From CAYFZO01 sp965211995 (GTDB lineage Bacteria > Pseudomonadota > Gammaproteobacteria > Poriferisulfidales > Oxydemutatoraceae), in NCBI GenBank assembly GCA_965211995.1, contig OZ243040.1, positions 62,001 to 126,000 on the forward strand: a stretch of 64,000 bases of DNA. Direction: 5' to 3'. Position numbers and translations under genes: made by a program. The stretch's first letter is position 1. Each line of letters opens with the position of its first letter. Positions 56,436-64,000 of this stretch are shown in pieces. Below the pieces are notes generated by a model. It was not told the origin of the DNA, searched no databases, and saw nothing but the letters and a program-made list of their open reading frames with translations.

Positions 56436-58301
56436 ATGTTGCAGCGTATTGTTCAAAAATTAAAAATGTCGCCCGTCTGCGAAATGCTGCGCAGAACGAA
56501 AGCGATATACTTCATAATGGACAAGCGCGGCAGACAAGCTCTGATCCTCGTCCAGGTCAACCAGAGTTTGAGCATGCTGATGGGAACCGTCGCCATGGGC
56601 GGTCTGGTGGGTTTTTTAATTATATTGGGCAGGCCTCAAATTGTTCTGGATAACAGATACATGGCGGCCGTTTATCACGGTCTTGGATTTGAAAACCAAT
56701 CACACTTTTTGCTGCTGATCAGCGGTCTTTTACTGCTTTTTGTCGCCGTGCAGCAGGTTATCGGGGTGCTTTCCGGGTTGGTGCAAATCAGACTGCTGGA
56801 GGTAATCGTTCGCCGTTGCACAATTATGGTGTACCGCTATTACCTGACCGGAAGTTACGAGGATCAGATTAAACGGGGCACGGCCCAAGTCATCGTTAAA
56901 GCTTTGATGGCGGTCAAAACCACGGTCACCAAAGAAACCACCACAACCTCCCGCTTCATAGCCGGTCTCCTCAACATTTCCGTTATATTTTCCGTTTTAT
57001 ATCTTGTTCATGCCCAAGCCACGCTTATATTTGCGCTTTTGGCTTTGAGTTTCTACCTTGTTTTCTTCATCGGCTATAAAAAGAAAACCAGGCTTGCCGG
57101 GAAGCAAATTTTTCAGCGCGGCATGCGCCACGCGAGCCTGATCAGAGAAGGCACGGCGGGGGCCGCGGAGATCAAGTTAATGGGGAAAGAGCGCGACTTC
57201 ATCAATGAAGCCAACGAATCAATGGCGATCGTCGCCAGAGAGAGGATCAGGCAAAACGTCAGGGACAGTATTCCTCAGCCGTCGGTCCGGCTTGTCGCAA
57301 TGATTTCGCTTTACATTATTTCGGCGTACGTTTTTCTGGGCGACTCTCCCAAGGGTGCTTTTGCGACTCTCACTCTGTTCGCCGCCGGCGCTTTCAGGTT
57401 GTTGCCTTCCTTGCAGAGTGTCTTTGATATTTTTATCAGGCAGGAATTCGACACCTACCAGTATGAAGCCATCATGACGGACTTGAAAGCGGCCAAAGAT
57501 CACGTTGCGGAATATGAGAAAAGCAAGGGGCGGTTTGAGTTGATCCAAGCTAAAGACTGCATTGTTTTTGACCATGTGACCTATGCGTACCCCGAAACCG
57601 ATAAGCCGGTTTTGAATGATCTTAGTTTTTCACTGCCCGCGAACAAAACCGTCGCATTGTTCGGGGGTTCCGGGGTCGGGAAAACCACGTTGATTCGGCT
57701 GCTGAGCGGCTTGCTGATCCCGCAAAAAGGCCGGGTGATGGTGGACGGCAAGTCGCTGCAGGATGACGTCACTTTCAGGCGAAATTGGCAGCAATCAACC
57801 GGCGTGACTTTTCAAAAGCCCTTTTTTCTGGATGCCACTTTAGCGATGAACATTGCATTTGAAGCGTCGTTGCAAAAGGTTGATCTTGAAAAAGCCCGTA
57901 GAGCCGTCAAGTTGGCGCAACTCGAAGATTTCGTTGCAAGCCTGCCGCGCGGACTCGACACAAAGGTTGAGGAAGACGCGGAGATATTGAGCGGCGGTCA
58001 ACGCCAGCGGCTGGCGATCGCGCGCGCGCTGTACCGGGAATCTTCGGTTCTGATATTTGATGAGGCGACCAACGCGCTCGATCTGGTGGTGGAAAAGGAG
58101 ATCATCAAAGCCTTGATGCGCGTGAGTGCGAACAAGATGATATTTATCATCGCTCACCGGCCCGAAACCATGCGGTTTGCCGACGTGGTGCTCGTGATGA
58201 AGGGGGACGGCTCGGTGGTTCAGGGGGGTTACGATGAATTGTTCGAAACCGATGCCGATTTTCGGGCGTTGCTCGGGGCTCAGGAATTATTGGCGGGCTG
58301 A
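56436..58301 (+). CDS. ABC transporter, fused membrane and ATPase domains (exporter type)
   Basis: A 621-residue half-transporter. The first ~340 residues hold six hydrophobic helices; the ATPase has GGSGVGKTTL (Walker A, near 412), LSGGQRQRLAIARAL (signature) and VLIFDEATNALD (Walker B). Codon use is AT-richer than polA and pyrB. The type resembles lipid-linked oligosaccharide or peptide exporters; with a GT4 and a carbamoyltransferase downstream a glycan role is plausible but unproven. Confidence 0.85.
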   Translation: MLQRIVQKLKMSPVCEMLRRTKAIYFIMDKRGRQALILVQVNQSLSMLMGTVAMGGLVGFLIILGRPQIVLDNRYMAAVYHGLGFENQSHFLLLISGLLLLFVAVQQVIGVLSGLVQIRLLEVIVRRCTIMVYRYYLTGSYEDQIKRGTAQVIVKALMAVKTTVTKETTTTSRFIAGLLNISVIFSVLYLVHAQATLIFALLALSFYLVFFIGYKKKTRLAGKQIFQRGMRHASLIREGTAGAAEIKLMGKERDFINEANESMAIVARERIRQNVRDSIPQPSVRLVAMISLYIISAYVFLGDSPKGAFATLTLFAAGAFRLLPSLQSVFDIFIRQEFDTYQYEAIMTDLKAAKDHVAEYEKSKGRFELIQAKDCIVFDHVTYAYPETDKPVLNDLSFSLPANKTVALFGGSGVGKTTLIRLLSGLLIPQKGRVMVDGKSLQDDVTFRRNWQQSTGVTFQKPFFLDATLAMNIAFEASLQKVDLEKARRAVKLAQLEDFVASLPRGLDTKVEEDAEILSGGQRQRLAIARALYRESSVLIFDEATNALDLVVEKEIIKALMRVSANKMIFIIAHRPETMRFADVVLVMKGDGSVVQGGYDELFETDADFRALLGAQELLAG

Positions 58302-58384
58302 GCCGCGGTTTGAAACGCCGCCCAAATGCCGCGGCGCTTCCACCATGGCTGCAATGACCGCAGGGAAGCGTGCGGATCGCCGCA

Positions 58385-58390
58385 TATAAT
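58385..58390 (+). promoter_or_regulatory. -10 hexamer TATAAT ahead of pyrB
   Basis: A perfect TATAAT 44 nt before the pyrB ATG, right after the ABC gene. No good -35 seen at proper spacing. Suggests a separate promoter for the pyr operon. Confidence 0.3.
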
Positions 58391-58434
58391 TCCCATTTGA
58401 TAAGTGGCCGGCATTTGTTGATAATGCGGCTTTA

Positions 58435-59445
58435 ATGCCGAACGCACCGATTTCCAAGCGACAAGATTTCTGTTCCCGCCTGCAACTGGACGAGCGCGGG
58501 CGGCTCAGGCATTTTCTGACGATCGAAGGATTGTCGCAAAATCTTCTCCTGAAACTGCTCAACACGGCGCAGTCTTTTGTCGCCCGCGACGGCGGTGCCG
58601 GCAGAAAAGTGCCGTTGTTCAGGGGCAAGACCGTCGTTAATTTCTTTTTCGAGCCCAGCACCCGGACGCGCTCGACTTTTGAATTGGCCGCGCAGAGATT
58701 GTCGGCCGACATCATGGATTTTCAAGTGGATACGGCCGCCGTCGCGAAGGGGGAGTCCCTGATAGACACGCTGAAGAATATTCAGGCGATGGGCGCGGAT
58801 ATGTTCATCGTGCGGCATCCCGACAGCGGCGCGTCAACGTTTATCGCAAGCCGCATGGCGGCGGACGTCTGCGTCATCAACGCGGGAGACGGCAGACACG
58901 CCCACCCGACTCAGGCGCTGCTCGATATGTTCACGATACGCAAGCACAAACGGGATTTCCCGCCGTTAAGCGTCGCGATCGTCGGCGACGTGCTGCATTC
59001 CCGCGTCGCCCGCTCGGAGATAGCCGCCCTGAAGACGCTGGGGGTTCGGGACATCCGCCTGATCGCGCCCAGAACGTTGATGCCGAAGGGCGTGGAAGAA
59101 CTTGGAGTGCGGACCTACCAGGATCCGGAAGCGGGGCTCGCGGGGGTTGACGTCATTATCATTCTGCGCCTGCAGAAAGAGCGGATGAGGGGTTCGTTCC
59201 TGCCCAGTGAAAACGAGTACTATTTTTGTTACGGAATTACGACCAATAAACTAAGCTGCGCAAAACCGGACGCGATAGTCATGCACCCCGGCCCGATCAA
59301 CCGCGGCGTCGAGATCAGTTCGGAAGTGGCCGACGGGCCGCAGTCCGTGATTCTCGATCAGGTTAACTACGGCGTGACCGTGAGGATGGCGGTCATGGCG
59401 CTTGCGATCGGCGCCCGCCGCACCACCGAGCGGCGGGCGCCGTGA
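58435..59445 (+). CDS. pyrB: Aspartate carbamoyltransferase catalytic subunit
   Basis: A 336-residue enzyme of pyrimidine synthesis joining carbamoyl phosphate and aspartate. FFEPSTRTRSTFELA binds carbamoyl phosphate; HPTQALLDMFT and MHPGPINRGVEI complete the site. The 20-residue N-terminal extension and the following pyrC' match the Pseudomonas-type ATCase, which needs the inactive dihydroorotase for its dodecamer. No pyrI. Overlaps pyrC' by 4 nt (GTGA). Confidence 0.96.
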   Translation: MPNAPISKRQDFCSRLQLDERGRLRHFLTIEGLSQNLLLKLLNTAQSFVARDGGAGRKVPLFRGKTVVNFFFEPSTRTRSTFELAAQRLSADIMDFQVDTAAVAKGESLIDTLKNIQAMGADMFIVRHPDSGASTFIASRMAADVCVINAGDGRHAHPTQALLDMFTIRKHKRDFPPLSVAIVGDVLHSRVARSEIAALKTLGVRDIRLIAPRTLMPKGVEELGVRTYQDPEAGLAGVDVIIILRLQKERMRGSFLPSENEYYFCYGITTNKLSCAKPDAIVMHPGPINRGVEISSEVADGPQSVILDQVNYGVTVRMAVMALAIGARRTTERRAP

Positions 59446-60713
59446 GCCTTTTGATCAGGCGGGCGCGCGTAATTGATCCCGCGAACGGCGTGGATGAAGT
59501 CTGCGATCTGTTCATCGAAGACCGGCGCATCGGGCGGATCGGAAAACTACGGCAGACTCGCGCGGATACGGTGCTCGACGCCGAAGGGCTGCTGGCTTTG
59601 CCCGGCCTGCTGGACGTCGGCGCTTATCTGCGCGAACCCGGTTATGAGTTCAAGGCGACGGTCGCGTCCGAAATGCGCGCCGCCGCGGCCGCCGGCATAA
59701 CGACGCTGTGTTCCATGCCCGAAGTGCATTCCGCCGTTGCCGCCGCAGCGACCGTGAATCTCGTCCGCCGCCGCGCCGAAGCGGTCGGACTTTGCAACGT
59801 CGCGGTGATCGGGGCGATGAGTGTCGGCCTCGAGGGGCGCCGGCTGAGCGAGATGGCCGCGCTCAAAGCGGCGGGCTGCGTTGCGGTCAGCAACGGTTTG
59901 CAGCCTTTTGCGGACGCGAATTTTCTGCGGCGCGCATTGCAGTATGCGGCGGGTCTTGATCTGCTGGTATTTTTGCACCCGCTGGACCACGCGCTGGTTG
60001 ACGGCGGTTGTGCGCACGAAGGGGCCGTCTCGACCCGGCTCGGGTTGCCGGGCATTCCGGTTTCCGCCGAAACGGCACCGCTCGGCCAATATCTGGCGCT
60101 GGCGGAAGACACCGGCGCCAGAGTGCATTTTTGCCGTTTGTCCTGCGCCCGCTCGGTCGCGTTGATCGCGCAGGCGCGCGCGGCGGGACTCGAGGTCACC
60201 GCGGACGTGTGTGCGCATCAGTTATTCCTGACCGAAGACGACGTTGCCGACTTTAACCCCAATTGCCGCTTGTTGCCGCCGGCGCGCGGGGCGGATGATC
60301 GTGACGCCTTAATCGCGGCGGTCGCCGCGGGCGGCGTGAATATCGTGTGCTCGGATCACCAACCGCACGACATTAACGCCAAACTTGCGCCGTTTCCGTC
60401 CGGCGCCCCCGGCATTTCATCGCTCGAAACGCTGTTGCCGCTGATGCTGGAACTGGCGGAGCGGGGCGTCGTCCCGCTGGCGACGGCGGTCGCTTGCGTC
60501 ACCTCCAACCCCGCGCGCCTGCTGCACAGCGACCGCGGCGGCCTGGCGGTCGGCGCCGTCGCCGATCTGTGTCTGGCCGACCCCGCGCAGGAATGGGTGC
60601 TGCAAGAGGAATCCCTGCTGAGCGCCGGCAAGAACACGCCGTTCCTCGGGAGGCGTTTCAAGGGCAAAGTGCGCTGGACCGTGCTCGGCGGGCGCATCGT
60701 CTGCGGGGAGTGA
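59442..60713 (+). CDS. pyrC': Inactive dihydroorotase homologue PyrC' (PyrX)
   Basis: A 423-residue amidohydrolase-fold protein. The metal-binding H-x-H of active dihydroorotase (normally DxHxHLREPG) reads DVGAYLREPG, with Gly and Tyr in place of the histidines. The later NTxPP segment is changed too (SMPEVHSA), while SDHQPHD is kept. The same loss defines Pseudomonas PyrC', which has no activity but is needed to assemble ATCase. Overlap with pyrB fits a structural partner. An active dihydroorotase must be encoded elsewhere. Confidence 0.88.
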   Translation: MSLLIRRARVIDPANGVDEVCDLFIEDRRIGRIGKLRQTRADTVLDAEGLLALPGLLDVGAYLREPGYEFKATVASEMRAAAAAGITTLCSMPEVHSAVAAAATVNLVRRRAEAVGLCNVAVIGAMSVGLEGRRLSEMAALKAAGCVAVSNGLQPFADANFLRRALQYAAGLDLLVFLHPLDHALVDGGCAHEGAVSTRLGLPGIPVSAETAPLGQYLALAEDTGARVHFCRLSCARSVALIAQARAAGLEVTADVCAHQLFLTEDDVADFNPNCRLLPPARGADDRDALIAAVAAGGVNIVCSDHQPHDINAKLAPFPSGAPGISSLETLLPLMLELAERGVVPLATAVACVTSNPARLLHSDRGGLAVGAVADLCLADPAQEWVLQEESLLSAGKNTPFLGRRFKGKVRWTVLGGRIVCGE

Positions 60714-60715
60714 CG

Positions 60716-61585
60716 GTGGCGCGCCGGGAAAGTTCGGTATTTTTGGAAGACGCGGCGGTACTGCAGCGGCGCGAGTATCCGCAGGGGCAGTACGTGCTGC
60801 GTCTGCGCGCGCCGCGTTGTGCGGGCGCCGCAAAGCCCGGGCAGTTCATACACCTGCGGTGCGATCCCGGCCTGAGGATGCGCCGGCCCTATTCGATCAT
60901 GTCGGCGTCGGCGTCGCGGGGGTGGATAGAGATCCTGTACAAAACGGTCGGTCGCGGCAGTCTTTTGCTTGGCAAGAAACGCGAGGGCGACGTCTTAAGC
61001 GGCTTCGGCCCGATCGGCAACGGCTTTGTCGTGCACGACGAATATCCGCAACCGCTGCTGCTCGGCGGCGGCGTCGGCATACCGCCCGTGTTTTTTCTGG
61101 CGGAATCGCTGCACCGCGAGTACGCGTTCTCGCCGTTCGTGATCTTCGCTTCCGAGCGGCCTTTCCCGTTCCCGGTGTGTGAGTCGGAGATTGCCGTCGC
61201 GGGTGTCGGCGCGGAAATCCGCGCAACCCATTCGGCCTTGGAAGCGTTCGGGATGGCGGCGCGGCTGTGCAGCAGGCGGCCCCGCCCCGGCTGCTTCAAC
61301 GGCTTCGCGCATGAATTGGCCGACGCCCGGCTGTCGCGCCTGTCCGCGGCGGACAAAGCGCAAGTCGAGATTTTCGCCTGCGGCCCCGTACCGATGCTCG
61401 CGGCCGTCGCCGGGCTGGCCCGCAGGCACCGCCTGCCGTGCCAGTTGTCGCTTGAGGAATATATGGCGTGCGCGCTCGGCGGTTGTGCCGGATGCGTCGT
61501 CCCAACGACCGGGCATAACGGCATTGCGATGCAGCGCGTTTGTGTTGACGGCCCGGTGTTTGACGCCGCGTCGCTTTGTTTTTGA
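60716..61585 (+). CDS. Dihydroorotate dehydrogenase electron-transfer subunit-like (PyrK) iron-sulfur flavoprotein
   Basis: A 289-residue ferredoxin-reductase-type protein. RRPYSIMSAS binds FAD, GGGVGIPPVFFLAE binds pyridine nucleotide, and a C-terminal EEYMACALGGCAGC with a later Cys in MQRVCVDGPVF gives four cysteines for a [2Fe-2S] cluster. GTG start 3 nt after pyrC'. PyrK normally partners class 1B PyrD of Gram-positives; most proteobacteria use quinone-linked class 2, so its partner here is an open question. Confidence 0.85.
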   Translation: MARRESSVFLEDAAVLQRREYPQGQYVLRLRAPRCAGAAKPGQFIHLRCDPGLRMRRPYSIMSASASRGWIEILYKTVGRGSLLLGKKREGDVLSGFGPIGNGFVVHDEYPQPLLLGGGVGIPPVFFLAESLHREYAFSPFVIFASERPFPFPVCESEIAVAGVGAEIRATHSALEAFGMAARLCSRRPRPGCFNGFAHELADARLSRLSAADKAQVEIFACGPVPMLAAVAGLARRHRLPCQLSLEEYMACALGGCAGCVVPTTGHNGIAMQRVCVDGPVFDAASLCF

Positions 61586-61589
61586 GGCC

Positions 61590-62294
61590 GTGGGGACGGG
61601 CTCGATCGCAACCAACCTGAAGCGCGTGACCGACGCGATCAGGGCGGCGGAAGTCAAATATGGCCGCGCTCCCGGTTGCGTCAAACTCCTCGCCGTCAGC
61701 AAAACCAAACCCGCGGCGGTGATCTCCGAAGCGATCGCGGCGGGACAGACGGCGTTCGGGGAAAGTTACGTGCAGGAAGCGCAGCAAAAGATTGAGCGGA
61801 TCGGCGGCGGCCGGATCGAATGGCATTTCATCGGACCGATACAAAGCAACAAGACCCGGCGGATTGCGTCTTTGTTTGCGTGGGTCCACGGGGTTGACCG
61901 CGGCGCGGTCGCGCGGCGGCTGTCCGGGCAGCGCCCCCCCGGGCTGCCCGCCCTCAATGTGTGCATTCAGGTCAATCTCAGCGCAGAGAAGACCAGGGCG
62001 GGCGTCGCGCCGGCGGGCGTCGGCGAGATGCTGGAGACGGCCGCGGTGCTGCCGGGGCTTAAAGTGCGGGGGCTGATGGCGATTCCCGCGCCCGCAGGAA
62101 GTGATCGTCAGCGACGGGCTTTTGCGGCGGTGAAGCATATTTTTGATGCATATTCCGGGGCGTATGCACTGGACACCTTGTCACTGGGAATGAGCGGAGA
62201 TTTCGAGGCGGCGATCGCCGAGGGCGCGACGCTGGTCCGGCTGGGCACGGCCGTATTCGGCGCGCGCGCGCAACCCGCGAAACGCGGGATATAA
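61590..62294 (+). CDS. PLP-homeostasis protein, YggS/PROSC family
   Basis: A 234-residue TIM-barrel PLP carrier. The PLP Lys is in LLAVSKTKPAAVI, then FGESYVQEAQQKIE, WHFIGPIQSNKTRRI and LSLGMSGDFEAAIAEGATLVRLGTAVFG, all diagnostic. GTG at 61590, immediately after the pyrK stop; an ATG-led upstream frame lies inside pyrK. Usually paired with proC-yggT; here moved to the pyr operon. Confidence 0.92.
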   Translation: MGTGSIATNLKRVTDAIRAAEVKYGRAPGCVKLLAVSKTKPAAVISEAIAAGQTAFGESYVQEAQQKIERIGGGRIEWHFIGPIQSNKTRRIASLFAWVHGVDRGAVARRLSGQRPPGLPALNVCIQVNLSAEKTRAGVAPAGVGEMLETAAVLPGLKVRGLMAIPAPAGSDRQRRAFAAVKHIFDAYSGAYALDTLSLGMSGDFEAAIAEGATLVRLGTAVFGARAQPAKRGI

Positions 62295-62402
62295 TGTGCC
62301 GCTTTTCGGCGCCCCGTGCGCTCAGGCGCCGCCGGGAGCGGGCCTGCGCCCGGCCAAAGACGCAAACAGCGCAAGGGTTTCGGCGGTCGGGGACAGCATA
62401 AA

Positions 62403-63488
62403 ATGAGAGTTTTCATCATGGACACGTGGGCTTATCCGTACCGGCTGCCCGTTTTTGAACAACTGCATAAGCAAGTGGAAGTCGAGGTTTTTTTCAGCCG
62501 CCCGAAACCTTTTGACCACCTGGACGACGTGGCTTTGGAGGATTGCTCTTTCGAGTGCCGTTCCGGCAATTGGCTGTTTGCCCTGATGCCGCTGCACTTG
62601 TTGTGGAGGAAATACGACGTCTATATGGTCGGTCAAATTGGCGTGCAATCCGTCACCGGGGCGTTTTTTACGCTGTTGGTGTCGGGTTTGCGCAACAAAC
62701 CCCTGGTTCTGTGGACCGACTATATCGAGACGCAATACTACGCCAGGACCAAGCGGGTCAAAAAATTCATCGGCGATTGCGTAAGGGGAAATTTTATTAA
62801 GCGTTGCGCGGCGGCCATGGGCTTCGGCGCGTACACCGAAAACTACCTGAGAAAAATGGGGGGCGAGCGGCTGCCGGTCTTTAACGTGGTGCAGGTGGTG
62901 CCTGAGGTCTGCAATAAGGACGTCGCGACCGTCGGCAAAGCGGCGGCATACGGGGATAAAGCGGTTATTCTTTATCTCGGTTATCTGAGAAAAGGAAAAG
63001 GGGCGGATTTTTTGATAAGGGTTTTCAAGGACATGGGGCGAACCGACGCGGTGCTGGTGATCGCCGGCAGCGGCGAGGAGGAGCGCCGGTTAAGGCGTTT
63101 GGCGGGCGCTTCCGGGTGCGTCCGGTTTGCCGGTCATGTCGAAGGCGAAGAAAAGGCAAAATGCTATGCGCAAGCCGACGTGTTCGTTATGCCCACCGAA
63201 CACGATCCGTGGGGGTTGGTCGTCAATGAAGCGATGTATTACGGGCTGCCGATCGTCGTTACCGACGCGGCGGGCGCGTCGGAATTGGTGACCGATAACG
63301 GCATCGTCGTCGAGTCCGGGAACGGCGATGCGCTGAAAAAGGCGCTGACCCGCCTGCTGGAGGATCGGGGGCTCAGGCGGGAAATGGGAGAAAGATCCAA
63401 AATCCGCATTGGAAAATACGGCGTCGAATATGCGGCCGACTCATTCATGCGGGTAATACGCCGCGTGAGCGGCACCGGCGCCGGCTGA
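62403..63488 (+). CDS. Glycosyltransferase family 4 (GT-B) protein
   Basis: A 361-residue protein. N-terminal FIMDTWAYPYRLPVFEQL, a central ILYLGYLRKGKGADFLIRVF, and the donor-binding PTEHDPWGLVVNEAMYYGLP with the E-x7-E pair of retaining GT4 enzymes, followed by DAAGASELV. AT-richer than the pyr genes. It probably begins a surface or secondary-metabolite glycan cluster continuing off the right edge. Confidence 0.85.
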   Translation: MRVFIMDTWAYPYRLPVFEQLHKQVEVEVFFSRPKPFDHLDDVALEDCSFECRSGNWLFALMPLHLLWRKYDVYMVGQIGVQSVTGAFFTLLVSGLRNKPLVLWTDYIETQYYARTKRVKKFIGDCVRGNFIKRCAAAMGFGAYTENYLRKMGGERLPVFNVVQVVPEVCNKDVATVGKAAAYGDKAVILYLGYLRKGKGADFLIRVFKDMGRTDAVLVIAGSGEEERRLRRLAGASGCVRFAGHVEGEEKAKCYAQADVFVMPTEHDPWGLVVNEAMYYGLPIVVTDAAGASELVTDNGIVVESGNGDALKKALTRLLEDRGLRREMGERSKIRIGKYGVEYAADSFMRVIRRVSGTGAG

Positions 63489-63501
63489 TTCGAGTTCCGC
63501 G

Positions 63502-64000
63502 ATGATCACTCTGGGCATACACGACGGGCACAACGCGGCGGCTTGTCTGATCAAAGACGGGAAAATTCTGGCGTGCATTCCGGAAGAGCGGCTGAACCGG
63601 GAGAAAAATTATTGCGGGATTCCCGCGCACGCGATGCGCGCATGTTTGGAGGTCGGCGGCGTGAGTCCGCAAGAGGTCGCCGCGGTCGGCGTCGCCGGTC
63701 TGATTCCTCCGGTTTACAGCCTGCGGGCGATCACGAGCCCCGCAGGGTTCAGGGGAATGTACAGCCGTGTGTCTCCGCTGCTGCCGAAGTCTTTTCTGCG
63801 TTCGAGCAAATGCATCAAGCCGGCGGTGTCCGTGCTGTCGCAATTAAGAGACCGGAAGGGGATGCGCAAAGCGGTCGCGGCGGCGGGGATCAAGGCCGGC
63901 GTGGCCTTTTACGATCATCACACCCTGCACGCTTTGAGCGCCTACGGGTGCTCGCCTTATTACCATAAAGACGAAGCAGTGCTGGTGTTGTCCTGCGACG
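63502..64000 (+). CDS. Carbamoyltransferase, NodU/TobZ family, N-terminal part
   Basis: The first 166 codons of a large enzyme (family about 550-600) that carbamoylates sugars or antibiotics from carbamoyl phosphate. GIHDGHNAAACLIKDGKI and EERLNREKNY open the YrdC-Kae1-like fold; FYDHHTLHALSAY holds the metal histidines. It starts 13 nt after the GT4 stop, so the two form a unit. The rest lies beyond the window. Confidence 0.88.
   Translation, partial: MITLGIHDGHNAAACLIKDGKILACIPEERLNREKNYCGIPAHAMRACLEVGGVSPQEVAAVGVAGLIPPVYSLRAITSPAGFRGMYSRVSPLLPKSFLRSSKCIKPAVSVLSQLRDRKGMRKAVAAAGIKAGVAFYDHHTLHALSAYGCSPYYHKDEAVLVLSCD

Overview
The window looks like a chromosomal segment of a high-GC betaproteobacterium. 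The evidence is gene order and family content. The cytochrome c oxidase block (ctaC-ctaD-small protein-ctaG-ctaE-DUF2909-SURF1-hypothetical-ctaA-ctaB) is followed by rpoH, and a dapF-DUF484-xerC-hslV-hslU-DUF971-ubiE-ubiJ-ubiB run is present. NrdB has the low-complexity N-terminal extension seen in that class. Genus cannot be told from the sequence. Nearly all DNA is coding, and many genes overlap by 1-8 bases.

Layout. 1-2518: glycine cleavage operon gcvT-gcvH-gcvP on the minus strand (gcvP runs off the left edge), behind a GC-rich leader hairpin and tRNA-Gln(CUG). 3187-5974: cation/proton antiporter and a membrane-anchored glutamate-synthase-like flavoprotein. 6902-9448: rpiA, ilvA and a small membrane protein. 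9583-10760: rpoH with its promoter and a 59-bp tandem repeat that starts inside its 3' end. 11028-18880: aa3-type cytochrome oxidase subunits, haem A synthesis and assembly factors. 18972-20561: bioC/bioH. 20661-25837: plsY, an inserted restriction-modification pair, tsaD, yggT, proC. 26507-32280: dsbB, a short UDP-sugar dehydrogenase, nrdB and nrdA. 32509-37551: a lower-GC accessory island. 37572-46270: alkA-like, dapF, xerC, hslVU and ubiquinone genes. 46431-49079: uvrD with its 5' end triplicated. 49106-53522: TRAP transporter and thrB. 53613-64000: polA, an ABC exporter, pyrB-pyrC'-pyrK-like, a YggS homologue, a GT4 glycosyltransferase and the start of a carbamoyltransferase.

The most interesting region is 32509-37551. 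It holds a SAM methyltransferase and three paralogues of a fucosyltransferase-like glycosyltransferase family, all on the minus strand. The middle paralogue is broken by an amber codon and a frameshift. Two genes of the island are preceded by short leader ORFs that contain long homopolymers, 23 G and 17 G on the + strand. At the present tract lengths each leader ORF ends in a stop codon that overlaps the downstream gene's ATG (ATGA and TGATG). One more base would fuse the leader in frame to the gene; the remaining frame would run past the start. This is the architecture expected of a contingency (phase-variable) surface-glycan locus with a coupling/fusion/bypass switch.

A second theme is local duplication at gene ends: the rpoH tail (59 bp, about four copies), the uvrD head (216 bp, three copies), the dctQ/dctM junction (153 bp offset), the first glycosyltransferase's head (70 bp offset), a 90-bp-period repeat near 6400, and an 18-bp repeat inside a small membrane gene.
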